Source of the DNA: Bacteriovoracaceae bacterium
GTDB lineage: Bacteria > Bdellovibrionota > Bacteriovoracia > Bacteriovoracales > Bacteriovoracaceae
Direction of reading: 5' to 3'
DNA: 64,000 bases
Assembly: GCA_947441615.1 (NCBI GenBank)
Contig: CANEUH010000018.1
Span: forward strand, 18,264 to 82,263
The translations under genes were made by a program, and so were the position numbers. Positions 43,972-51,134 of the stretch are shown here, piece after piece (position 1 is the first letter of the stretch; every line of letters begins with the position of its first letter). The notes below the pieces were generated by a model. It worked only from the letters and a program-made list of their open reading frames with translations, was not told the DNA's origin and searched no databases.

Positions 43972-44015
43972 TTGAAAAAATCCAAGTCATGAATCTTCTT
44001 AAATAATAACGAGAA

Positions 44016-44106
44016 ACCCCCGCCATCTCCCCCGTCGCAATTTTGCTGACCACTCCCACCCTACGAGCGGAAGTGGTCAGCAAAGCTACGGGGTAATGGC
44101 GGGGGT
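44016..44106. ncRNA. 91-nt GC-rich three-stem hairpin element
   Basis: The two ends pair as ACCCCCGCCAT/ATGGCGGGGGT (11 bp). An inner stem is CCCCGT/ACGGGG (6 bp), and the innermost is TTTGCTGACCACT/AGTGGTCAGCAAA (13 bp), with a 17-nt loop and short internal loops. No T-run follows, so it is not a normal terminator. It is far more GC-rich than its AT-rich flanks. It could act as a folded DNA recombination site, a replication or transfer structure, or an RNA; type ncRNA is a placeholder. Confidence 0.5.
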
Positions 44107-44146
44107 ATTATTGAAGAAAAAAAACAAAAAAAAAGGAAAAAAATAA

Positions 44147-44266
44147 ATGAATACATTAAGAGAAGAATTGAGGAAGGAAGAATTAGGAATGGATACGGGG
44201 TCTAAGCAGCGAAAAATAAACAAACAGAAATCGGAGAACTATGTCAGAAAACTTTATCAGCGGTAA
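44147..44266 (+). CDS. 39-residue charged small ORF upstream of excisionase
   Basis: An ATG with RBS (aaaaagga, 9 nt before) opens a 39-codon frame, highly charged (LREELRKEELG, then KQRKINKQKSENYVRKLYQR). It overlaps the next gene by 26 nt. It may be a real small peptide or a leader ORF; size and composition make this uncertain. Confidence 0.3.
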   Translation: MNTLREELRKEELGMDTGSKQRKINKQKSENYVRKLYQR

Positions 44267-44510
44267 TTACAATCAGTCTGAGAAAAGATATAGTGCGAGC
44301 GAGCAAAAAAATGCTCAAGTGCTCTTTGAAAATTTGGAATGGGTGAACAGTGATGAAGCGGCCTTCATCTTAAGGAAGTCGGTCGGTGCGATCAGGACTG
44401 CGGTATGTCGTGGTCAGATCAAGGCGACAGTTTATAGACGACGACTTTATTTTAAGAGGAAGGATCTGATTTCCCTTTTGGAAACTTCTCCAACCAAAGG
44501 AGGTTTCTAA
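44241..44510 (+). CDS. Excisionase-like MerR/HTH_17 DNA-binding protein
   Basis: The 89-residue product has a winged HTH of the excisionase/AlpA kind: VNSDEAAFILRKSVGAIRTA followed by a wing with YRRRLYFKRKDLISLLE. The role in directing excision or controlling integrase expression is inferred from the family and from overlap with the integrase by 1 nt (TAATG). RBS ggag before the ATG. Confidence 0.75.
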   Translation: MSENFISGNYNQSEKRYSASEQKNAQVLFENLEWVNSDEAAFILRKSVGAIRTAVCRGQIKATVYRRRLYFKRKDLISLLETSPTKGGF

Positions 44511-45640
44511 TGGGTATTAAATCGTATCATCAAGATGAGAAGGTGTATTGGAAAGTCTATGTCAATCTGCGTAGTAAAGAGAACTCTAGGATCAGAAAAC
44601 AGAAAAGTGTTTCGGGTCTTGAGTCACTTTCTGCCGCCAGAAGAATGGAGAAGCAAGTCATTGCGGAACTTTCGGTGGAGTTAACTTTGGCGACGGGGCA
44701 TGGTTTAAGTTGGTCTGGTATCATTGATCGTTGGGAGAAGGATGCAAAGTCTGGACTCTTAAGGAAGTATGATCCGACAACGATCATGGATACGGTGTCA
44801 GGCTTAAGAAGATGGACAAAAGAGTGGCTAGAAATTTCGTCCGAAGAATTGACTCGCTTCCATGGAAGAGAGCTTCAAAAGAAAATGGAACTCGCTGGGA
44901 TGACTTCTCAAGGCCAGAAAAAAGTTAGGAGCATGGTCAACACTGTGTTCAACTATGGCCTTGAGGAAAAGTTTATTTCAAAACCGATTCCATCTCCAGT
45001 GGCGGCCCTGATCTTCAATAACGATGCTGAAAAAGTTCCTGACATTTTGACTCTAGGAGAAATTAAACAATTTCTTGAAAGAGGGAAAGAGCTTCAGAAC
45101 GAGTGGTATCCAATTTGGGCCATGGCACTTCTGACAGGGATGAGAAACGGTGAGCTTTACGCTTTAGAATGGAGTGATATTGATTTTGAAAATTCGCTGA
45201 TTCGAGTTTCAAAGTCGTATAACTCTCGGCTTAAGATTGTTAAATCGACGAAGGCAGGTTACTGGCGAAACATTCCGATTTCAAGTCAACTCAGAGAGCT
45301 TTTGATTGGGCTTAAATCTAAAGGCATGAATCAACATGTGCTTCCGCGTTTGGGTGGCTGGAACCAAGGTTTACAGGCCCAAGAGCTGAGATTCTTTTTG
45401 AAAGGAATTGGTATAAGGCCTGTGAAGTTTCATGCATTGAGGGCGTGTTTTGCAACTCAGTTACTTGCTAAAAATATTGCTCCGGCAATCGTGATGAAAA
45501 TCTGTGGTTGGAAGAATCTAAAGACCATGGAAATTTACGTTAGATTAGCGGGAGTGAATGAAGCTGGGGCCACTGAATGCTTAGAAATTTTGCCGATGGA
45601 AGTCGTAATGGAGAATGTAGTCAGTTTGTATAATAACTAG
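44510..45640 (+). CDS. int: Tyrosine recombinase (phage-type integrase)
   Basis: This protein is predicted to integrate and excise the island at the tRNA-Arg site. It has an N-terminal arm-binding part, a core-binding domain and a C-terminal catalytic domain. Catalytic residues are Arg212 (LLTGMRNGELYALEW), Lys248 (STKAGYWR), His308 and Arg311 (HALRACFATQLL), Trp334 (ICGWKNL) and Tyr343 (MEIYVRLA). 376 residues with the pentad intact. A terminator follows the stop. Confidence 0.93.
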   Translation: MGIKSYHQDEKVYWKVYVNLRSKENSRIRKQKSVSGLESLSAARRMEKQVIAELSVELTLATGHGLSWSGIIDRWEKDAKSGLLRKYDPTTIMDTVSGLRRWTKEWLEISSEELTRFHGRELQKKMELAGMTSQGQKKVRSMVNTVFNYGLEEKFISKPIPSPVAALIFNNDAEKVPDILTLGEIKQFLERGKELQNEWYPIWAMALLTGMRNGELYALEWSDIDFENSLIRVSKSYNSRLKIVKSTKAGYWRNIPISSQLRELLIGLKSKGMNQHVLPRLGGWNQGLQAQELRFFLKGIGIRPVKFHALRACFATQLLAKNIAPAIVMKICGWKNLKTMEIYVRLAGVNEAGATECLEILPMEVVMENVVSLYNN

Positions 45641-45642
45641 AG

Positions 45643-45678
45643 ATAGGGGGGCGGGAAACCGTGCCCCTCCTTTTTTTG
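45643..45678 (+). terminator. Intrinsic terminator after integrase
   Basis: A G-rich arm (AGGGGGGCGG) pairs imperfectly with CCGTGCCCCT around GAAA, followed by a run of seven T after CC. Confidence 0.7.
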
Positions 45679-45737
45679 TGTCCTGAGTTCCATCTTACTG
45701 ATAATATGACGTTATTACTCAGTTAGGAATAAGAAGT

Positions 45738-46049
45738 ATGGTTGACGTAGGGTCAAGAATTGATGTAACATCAATGTTAAGTTCAGGGCAGGCTAGGAAG
45801 GTTTTGTCCGAAATTTTTAATCAAAATCCCAATTTAATATCTTTCTCAAAACACGCTTTTGAGGAGATGAAAAACGATAGTTTAAAGACTGGTGATATTC
45901 TTAATGTGCTTAAAGCGGGCAAAATTTATGATGAACCAGAGTTTGAAAATGGAAGCTACCGCTACAGGGTTCAAACTCAAAAGATCACAGTGGTAATTGC
46001 TTTTAGAAAACCTAATCATGTTGTTATTGTTACAGCCTGGAGAGAATAG
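45738..46049 (+). CDS. DUF4258-like putative toxin
   Basis: The 103-residue product has the RelE/MqsR-like core: FSKHAFEEMKNDSLKTGDIL, YRVQTQKITVVIAFRKPN and the ending VVIVTAWRE. This is the pattern of DUF4258 proteins, usually found with MqsA-type antitoxins, as here 1 nt downstream. Toxin activity is inferred from pairing, not seen. Confidence 0.7.
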   Translation: MVDVGSRIDVTSMLSSGQARKVLSEIFNQNPNLISFSKHAFEEMKNDSLKTGDILNVLKAGKIYDEPEFENGSYRYRVQTQKITVVIAFRKPNHVVIVTAWRE

Positions 46050-46050
46050 A

Positions 46051-46548
46051 ATGAAATGTGTAATTTGTGGCCATAAAATGACTGAGGATAAATCCGGACT
46101 TTTTTCCTACGTCAGTAGCGGTTTATCAAAAGTTTATTTAAAAGGTGTTCACATTCACAAATGTTCAAATAAAGAATGCGGTGAAGAGGAAGTTACTATT
46201 CCTAACATTGAAGAACTCCATGAGCTTTTAGCTGAAAATGTAGCGAAGCAAAATAATGTCCTTCAACCAGAAGAAATTCGTTTTCTAAGAACTCATTTAG
46301 GTTTCTCTGGAGCGGATTTTGCGAAGGTGATGGGCGTTAGTCCAGAAACTGTTTCCCGATGGGAAAAAGGGACTGTAAATATGAAAGAAGCCTCTGAACG
46401 ATTAATCAGAGTGCTAGTTCTTTCAAAGCTAGGGCCTTTTAGAGAATATGAAGATTTAAAAGTCTATGCTTCTAAAGCAAGCAAGACCCCAGTGAGAAGA
46501 GTCTTTGAATTAGAGCGTTCTCATTGGCTTGAGGCGAAAGTTGCCTGA
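46051..46548 (+). CDS. MqsA-like antitoxin (zinc ribbon plus HTH)
   Basis: The 165-residue product has an N-terminal zinc-binding part (CVICGHKM and CSNKECGEE) and a C-terminal XRE HTH (FSGADFAKVMGVSPETVSRW) like YgiT/MqsA. The track start at 45997 is too early; the ATG at 46051 begins one base after the toxin stop. Antitoxin function is inferred from family and pairing. Confidence 0.8.
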   Translation: MKCVICGHKMTEDKSGLFSYVSSGLSKVYLKGVHIHKCSNKECGEEEVTIPNIEELHELLAENVAKQNNVLQPEEIRFLRTHLGFSGADFAKVMGVSPETVSRWEKGTVNMKEASERLIRVLVLSKLGPFREYEDLKVYASKASKTPVRRVFELERSHWLEAKVA

Positions 46549-46619
46549 TTTGGCTTACTCTGGCTTTTCAGTACACTAACTCATTAATAACTAAGGCGCC
46601 TCAAAGTATGCGCCATCTT

Positions 46620-47106
46620 CTACCAGTTGATCTTCTTCGGATCTACTCCCCAATAAAGTTTGCGTACTTCTTTTTTTGAATCCTTTTTTTCATAAAGAAA
46701 TGAAACACCTTTACTGTCACTGTATTCGGAAATTTCGGTTCTTAGGGGATGGTTCTTAGGTGGATGCTCAAACGTTTCCCAGTCAGAAGTTTTTATTTGA
46801 GTTTTAATATAATCAACAGTCCCTTTAGAACGTTCAAATAACCAAAGTGAAGCTGATACGGCCTTGTTTGTTTGTTTGTTTGTCATAAGTAATACTTAGA
46901 CGAGGAATACTGCTCTCTTTACTAATTCCTAATACATAATATTTTTTATTTTCCTCAATCTTTTTAAGCTCAGCAAGCTGAGTCAAGGCAAAATTAGGAT
47001 CTTTTGAGTCCCAGATTTCTTGCATTATTACAATTTCACTAGGCTTTTCAGAATGTGAAGTTGAGCATGAAGCTATAAGAAAAAATGCTAATAGATACCC
47101 TCTCAT
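46620..47106 (-). pseudogene. Lipoprotein gene split by CAAA-repeat frameshift
   Basis: Two track ORFs (46834-47106 and 46620-46886) read as one protein broken at a CAAA repeat. The first half has a lipobox (LIASC, Cys14) and ends ITYDKQTNKQGRIS. The second starts within the repeat and continues KAVSASLWLFERSK. Removing one CAAA unit joins the frames as ...ITYDKQTNKAVSAS..., giving about 161 residues. This looks like an on/off slippage tract or a recent frameshift; a sequencing error is possible. Its ATG directly abuts the stop of the metallopeptidase-like gene. Confidence 0.65.
46864..46883. repeat. Tetranucleotide (TTTG/CAAA) repeat in lipoprotein gene
   Basis: Four full TTTG units, plus a leading TTG and a trailing T, form a 20-nt microsatellite. 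Each gain or loss of a unit changes the frame by 4 nt. One unit less restores the reading frame. Confidence 0.85.
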
Positions 47107-47847
47107 TTATTTCTCCAATTTAAAGTCTTTGCCCATGATATTTTGAATGTAGTTATGGGCCTCCTTACTCTTAACACTTAATTCTCTGGGATTATGTAGA
47201 TAGAATTCAAAGTGATTTGCAAGGTCTTCTGATAGGTCATGAAACGAGTTTGGTTTAAGCGGTGGAGATTGAGTGAGTCTTATAAGATTTGTTGTTTCAG
47301 TCTCCTCCCTCCAACCCATTAGGTACACAAGTTTGGTAATTTCTTCTCTATTGTGCTCATATACATGTAAGTGACTGATTTCATGACTTAAAATTTGAGA
47401 TTTTTTATTGGAAGTAAAGAATTCGTCATACAGGGAAATAGCGTTCAGTCGTTTAACAGCAGCTCCTGGATTTTTGTCGTAGATTGATTTAACTCCACGA
47501 AGGAATGTTACTCCTGAAATATTCCTGTATAGCGGTGGCTCCTCGCTGAGATATTTTAGAACAGTTTCTTTTTCCAGTTGAGTCCATTTTTTGAAATCTT
47601 CGGTCTTGTTGGGCCAGCCAGCGATTTTTCCGTCAGTAAATCTTTTCTGCCAACTTTCGACTTTTGGAAATTTATTTTTGCAGAAATCTTTTTTCTTCGA
47701 CTCAGATACTTTAGTTCCGTCTTTCTTTTCATAAGCCTGGACTTCATGAGAGCGAACGATGAATTCCCATTTTGTGCACGGGGGAGGTGATGCCATAGCA
47801 TTAGTGGATAAAAAGAAAGTGAGGAGCAGAAAGAGTTTAATCTTCAT
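47107..47847 (-). CDS. Secreted HExxH zinc-peptidase-like protein
   Basis: The 246-residue product (ATG at 47847 with RBS agaggttt; the track start is 11 codons too early) has a signal peptide (MKIKLFLLLTFFLSTNAMA) and one zinc motif, SHEISHLHVYEH (His155-His159). A downstream acidic segment (SEDLANHFEF) could supply the third ligand. It starts 11 nt inside the RelE-like gene and abuts the split lipoprotein, so all four genes form one operon. No family recognised beyond the motif. Confidence 0.65.
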   Translation of the reverse strand: MKIKLFLLLTFFLSTNAMASPPPCTKWEFIVRSHEVQAYEKKDGTKVSESKKKDFCKNKFPKVESWQKRFTDGKIAGWPNKTEDFKKWTQLEKETVLKYLSEEPPLYRNISGVTFLRGVKSIYDKNPGAAVKRLNAISLYDEFFTSNKKSQILSHEISHLHVYEHNREEITKLVYLMGWREETETTNLIRLTQSPPLKPNSFHDLSEDLANHFEFYLHNPRELSVKSKEAHNYIQNIMGKDFKLEK

Positions 47848-48118
47848 AAACCTCTCGACGATGACCAACTTTAATAACAACTACAAGAACTTCTTGTTTA
47901 TAAATTTGATAGATAATTCGATAATCACCGACGCGAAGTTTGAAAAGACCAGTTAAATTTCTTCTTAGTGGATGCCCAAATTTTAAAGGATCTACCATGA
48001 GCTTTTCTTCAATGGCCTTCTTGATTAATTTTTTAGCTGAGCCATCAAGGGCAGTGATGTCATCCATGGCTGATTGAACATAACTAATAGCCCATTTAGA
48101 ATGAGGACTCTTTGTCAT
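47837..48118 (-). CDS. RelE/ParE-family toxin
   Basis: The 93-residue product has the family layout: helix DGSAKKLIKKAIEEKL, then GHPLRRNLTGLFKLRVGDYR and IIYQIYKQEVLVVVIKVGHR. Basic and aromatic residues of the mRNA-cleaving type are present. It overlaps the antitoxin gene by 4 nt and runs 11 nt into the next gene, HExxH. Activity is inferred from family. Confidence 0.85.
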   Translation of the reverse strand: MTKSPHSKWAISYVQSAMDDITALDGSAKKLIKKAIEEKLMVDPLKFGHPLRRNLTGLFKLRVGDYRIIYQIYKQEVLVVVIKVGHRREVYED

Positions 48119-48342
48119 TTCTTCTTAGACCAGACAGTCTCATGAGAAAGCTTTTTTTCATGCAAGCGGCCTTCAGCGATTTTTGCATAATAAAGATCTT
48201 CATTTATTTCCAATGCCTCTTTGGCCAAGTCTAGAATCACACTTGATATTGAAGATTCATTACGAAGGTTTTTCAAGGTTTCGAAGTCTTGATATAGGTC
48301 ATCTTCGATAGTGAGATTGACGCGTTTTTTAGCTGTAGGCAT
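48115..48342 (-). CDS. RelB-like ribbon-helix-helix antitoxin
   Basis: The 75-residue product has an N-terminal ribbon-helix-helix region (KKRVNLTIEDDLYQDFETLK) and a helical C-terminus that would bind the toxin. It is first in the operon with an inverted-repeat operator just upstream, the usual self-repression arrangement. Confidence 0.8.
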   Translation of the reverse strand: MPTAKKRVNLTIEDDLYQDFETLKNLRNESSISSVILDLAKEALEINEDLYYAKIAEGRLHEKKLSHETVWSKKK

Positions 48343-48351
48343 AAGGCTCCC

Positions 48352-48377
48352 CTAGTGTTACTTAAGTGTAACACTAG
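48352..48377. promoter_or_regulatory. Perfect 10-bp inverted-repeat operator of the RelB/RelE operon
   Basis: CTAGTGTTAC and GTAACACTAG flank a 6-bp spacer, about 10 bp before the antitoxin ATG. A RHH protein such as RelB could bind it. Confidence 0.7.
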
Positions 48378-48468
48378 TAGAGATGTAAAGTCAATCACCC
48401 AATAAATACAATTGCTTATGTAGCTTTGATGACTTTGCCTCAAGACAAGCGGTTGCGAAGTCCAACAC

Positions 48469-48481
48469 TCCAGTGCGCCAT
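48469..48481 (+). repeat. Right attachment-site core (13-bp repeat of tRNA 3' end)
   Basis: TCCAGTGCGCCAT matches 41376-41388 exactly in the same orientation. The 303-bp gap 48343-48645 holds only the operator above and this site; no gene is supported there. Confidence 0.75.
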
Positions 48482-48645
48482 CTTGTATTCTCTTTGATTT
48501 CAAAACAAATTCTAAGGCTTCACCTCTCATCCCTCCTGATGGGTTTTGGAACTTCATTTCTGAAGTCTTTTTTTATCCTTCCATCTACATCTTGTTTACC
48601 TTCCTTTGTACGTCATAAATTTCTTTGTTACATCATGGAGGTAGT

Positions 48646-49158
48646 ATGAGTGACGTTAGTTTATCCAAGATAGAGAATATGATTTACGTGATCAGAGGTC
48701 AGAAAGTCATGGTGGATTCAGACTTGGCACAACTCTATGGAGTTCTTACTAAGAACCTTAACAAGGCTGTCGGTCGTAATAAAGATCGATTTCCTGGGGA
48801 CTTTATGTTTCAGCTTACAGAAGAAGAAGCTGAAAGTTTGAGGTTCCAAATTGGAACCTCAAAAGTGGGTCGAGGAGGTCGGAGGTATCTGCCTTATGTT
48901 TTTACTGAGGGCGGAGTCGCCATGCTATCCAGCGTTTTAACCAGTAACGAAGCGGCCAGAGTTAACATATCCATAATAAGAACATTCATTAGACTCCGAA
49001 GCTTTCTTGCCATGGAAAACTCCTTACCTGAGAAAATGAATAAACTTGAGTCAGGAACCAATAAACTGTTCAAAGTTGTATTTGAAAGGTTGGATAATAT
49101 TGAAGCCGTTGTTGATTCAAAATTGCCAAAGCGAAAAAAGAATATTGGACTTAATTAA
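48646..49158 (+). CDS. ORF6N-domain protein
   Basis: The 170-residue product has the ORF6N/KilA-related domain: MIYVIRGQKVMVDSDLAQLY, GRNKDRFPGDFMFQLTEEE and TEGGVAMLSSVLTS. Such proteins are often phage antirepressors or DNA-binding. The ATG at 48646 with ggaggtagt as RBS is preferred to the TTG in the track. A phage-type gene just outside the right att copy. Confidence 0.9.
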   Translation: MSDVSLSKIENMIYVIRGQKVMVDSDLAQLYGVLTKNLNKAVGRNKDRFPGDFMFQLTEEEAESLRFQIGTSKVGRGGRRYLPYVFTEGGVAMLSSVLTSNEAARVNISIIRTFIRLRSFLAMENSLPEKMNKLESGTNKLFKVVFERLDNIEAVVDSKLPKRKKNIGLN

Positions 49159-49293
49159 ACAAACTTGATGTGCCGATTTGGCCCATAAAGTGCATAAACC
49201 ACTAAAATGGTAAGAGTGATTTGCAGCCCACTCAATACAGAATTTACTGAAATCCATCTTAAATCTTTTTTCTATCCCACCGAAAAGATTTCG

Positions 49294-50469
49294 ATGCCCA
49301 TTTTTTTTAGAGTTAAAGACAAGGTCTTTAAATGTCCAGATCGTATTGTTGTTGGTCGAGGTGCGCCTTTCAGCGTTTTTGATGGTAATTGGGGAGTTGC
49401 TAGGGCGCATCTATTGATCGAGAAAAAGAAAAATCAAATAAGGGTTAAATCTTTAAATCGAAAGCTTGAAACTTCAATAAATGAAAAATTAGCTAAACCC
49501 GGTAAATTTATCAACGTTTCTGAAACTGACAATATTTCAATAGGTGGAGAATTCATCCAATTTCTCTCTGAGGGTCTAGGGGATGAGGGAGTCATCAGTA
49601 TTGAGAAAACGACTTCCTTACCCATCAACACAGCATTCAAATTATATTTTATCATTATTTATTTAATTCTCGTGGGCTTCATTTTTTACGATAATAAATT
49701 TTCTCTTTTTAGTTTTATTAGCTGTCTCTTTGTTTCCTTCCTACTTTGGGGTGGGTTTAGTTGGATCATAAAATTCTACGAAAAGCTTGCAGCTCCCTCG
49801 ATGAAAGAAATCTATATTTCTCCAGAGGGGTTTACAGTTCATTTTAGTGATCAGCAGACCATGTCTTTTAAAACACAGAGTATTCAATCTTGGTTTCATT
49901 CTAAGCGCGGCAAGACTCTCTTTGTTACCGCTCATGATGAGGAGTATGTATTAAATACTTTTGGAAACTTTCAAAGTTTGGTGAATTACTTAAGAGAAAA
50001 TGTTCCAGAAAAAGAAATGGACAGCAAAAAATTAGAGAAAAACTGGATGATTCTTTTTCTCTTTTTGATCTTGGGTTTTGTCTCAAATAGCTTAATTTCC
50101 ATCTTCGCCTGCCTCCTGGTATCTCTGGTTTGTATAGGAATGATCTTGAGTCCCAAAGTCAGGCACTTGTGGCCAGGGCACGTGACTAAGGTTTACTCCA
50201 AGAGAAAACAACTAATCTCACTTGTATTACTCGGGCTTATCACTGGCTTCATTGGAATTGATAAATATTTTTTAAGGCTAAATGAACAGCTTGTAAGTAG
50301 CTGTCTATCTGGAAATAAGAACGTTTGCCATCGAATCAATTTTCGGAAAGCAGATCCAGATGACTTCAATTCAAAAACGATTTATCACGAAACACTGACT
50401 CTCGCCTGTAAAGATAATAATCCAACAGCATGTAAAAAAATGAAGAAATTAGGAATTGTTAAAAATTGA
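49294..50469 (+). CDS. FHA-like membrane protein, unknown
   Basis: The N-terminal part resembles an FHA domain: RIVVGRGAPFSVFDG, ARAHLLIEKKKNQIRVKSLN and NISIGGEFIQFL, though the usual Ser before the x-x-His is Ala. Four or more TM helices follow in two groups, then a short Cys-containing tail (SCLSGNKNVCHRI, LACKDNNPTACKKM) like Sel1 helices. The track start 49207 gives 29 more residues; the ATG at 49294 fits better with a weak RBS. Function unknown; phospho-threonine binding is only suggested. Confidence 0.55.
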   Translation: MPIFFRVKDKVFKCPDRIVVGRGAPFSVFDGNWGVARAHLLIEKKKNQIRVKSLNRKLETSINEKLAKPGKFINVSETDNISIGGEFIQFLSEGLGDEGVISIEKTTSLPINTAFKLYFIIIYLILVGFIFYDNKFSLFSFISCLFVSFLLWGGFSWIIKFYEKLAAPSMKEIYISPEGFTVHFSDQQTMSFKTQSIQSWFHSKRGKTLFVTAHDEEYVLNTFGNFQSLVNYLRENVPEKEMDSKKLEKNWMILFLFLILGFVSNSLISIFACLLVSLVCIGMILSPKVRHLWPGHVTKVYSKRKQLISLVLLGLITGFIGIDKYFLRLNEQLVSSCLSGNKNVCHRINFRKADPDDFNSKTIYHETLTLACKDNNPTACKKMKKLGIVKN

Positions 50470-51069
50470 TTATTGTTTTGTTGTTTGTTTTGATCGGTGA
50501 TTTCTATTTGATGACGATTCTTCTTCCACTCTCTTAATAGATCTATCCGAGTCATCTTTTACAGCTTTATCGAGGCAGTAATGTGAAAATCTTTGGTCTT
50601 TAATAGCTTCTTTTAAGACTTTTTTAAATTCACCTTTACTACCAAAGAATCCAGGATCAAAAATTTTTTGATTCGGACAAAAGGATCCATCTTCCATAAG
50701 TTCAGAAAGCATCGCCCTAAGGTGATCATAATTTTCATGAGGAAGTTTACATTCATCTTTAATGGCTTTTCTGAATGAATCGAGCCATTCTTTTTTGGGA
50801 TCATCTTTTGAATAGGAAAAAAAACCTGGGCCCCACTTAATGGCATAAACAAGATCTTTCGCCCAATTATCTATATGGGCCGAGACTTCAATACCGGGCC
50901 AGTATCCAAGTTGACCGTTATTTATGTAAACCTGACCTCCAATCCTCTCCGTGTAGCCATGTTTCTTTTGAATCTCTTCTGCTTTTTTCTCATACAAGGG
51001 AAGGCACGACTCAGCAGAAACATTGGTGGAGATGGTTAATAGAGAGAGGGCAAGGAAGGTTCTCTTCAT
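50470..51069 (-). CDS. Secreted hypothetical protein
   Basis: The 199-residue product has a signal peptide (LALSLLTISTNVSA), Cys in the mature part (ESCLPLYE, KDECKLPHEN, GSFCPNQ, HYCLDK) that may pair, and a charged tail with SDRSIKRVEEE. The same SDRSI phrase occurs near the end of the divergent neighbour. No family recognised. Confidence 0.55.
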   Translation of the reverse strand: MKRTFLALSLLTISTNVSAESCLPLYEKKAEEIQKKHGYTERIGGQVYINNGQLGYWPGIEVSAHIDNWAKDLVYAIKWGPGFFSYSKDDPKKEWLDSFRKAIKDECKLPHENYDHLRAMLSELMEDGSFCPNQKIFDPGFFGSKGEFKKVLKEAIKDQRFSHYCLDKAVKDDSDRSIKRVEEESSSNRNHRSKQTTKQ

Positions 51070-51134
51070 AGATTACTTGTCGGTTAAACTCAGATTTTCT
51101 TTAGGCTACTATTTATTTCACCGATAAGTTAATT

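Larger units (their letters stand above)
41388..48481. mobile_element. Genomic island integrated at tRNA-Arg (about 7.1 kb)
   Basis: The segment between the two 13-bp repeats carries a tyrosine recombinase and an excisionase-like gene, an XRE regulator, a sigma-like gene, two toxin-antitoxin pairs and secreted hypotheticals. No conjugation, capsid or replication gene is recognised, so it may be a satellite-type or decayed element mobilised by other elements. The integrase lies in the middle rather than next to the tRNA. The region 48.6-52 kb may be older accessory DNA outside this unit. Confidence 0.75.

Noticed and set aside
48273-48557. 94-residue minus-strand ORF at the island right end
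   Set aside because: It crosses the antitoxin gene in another frame, the operator and the att site, with no coding character.
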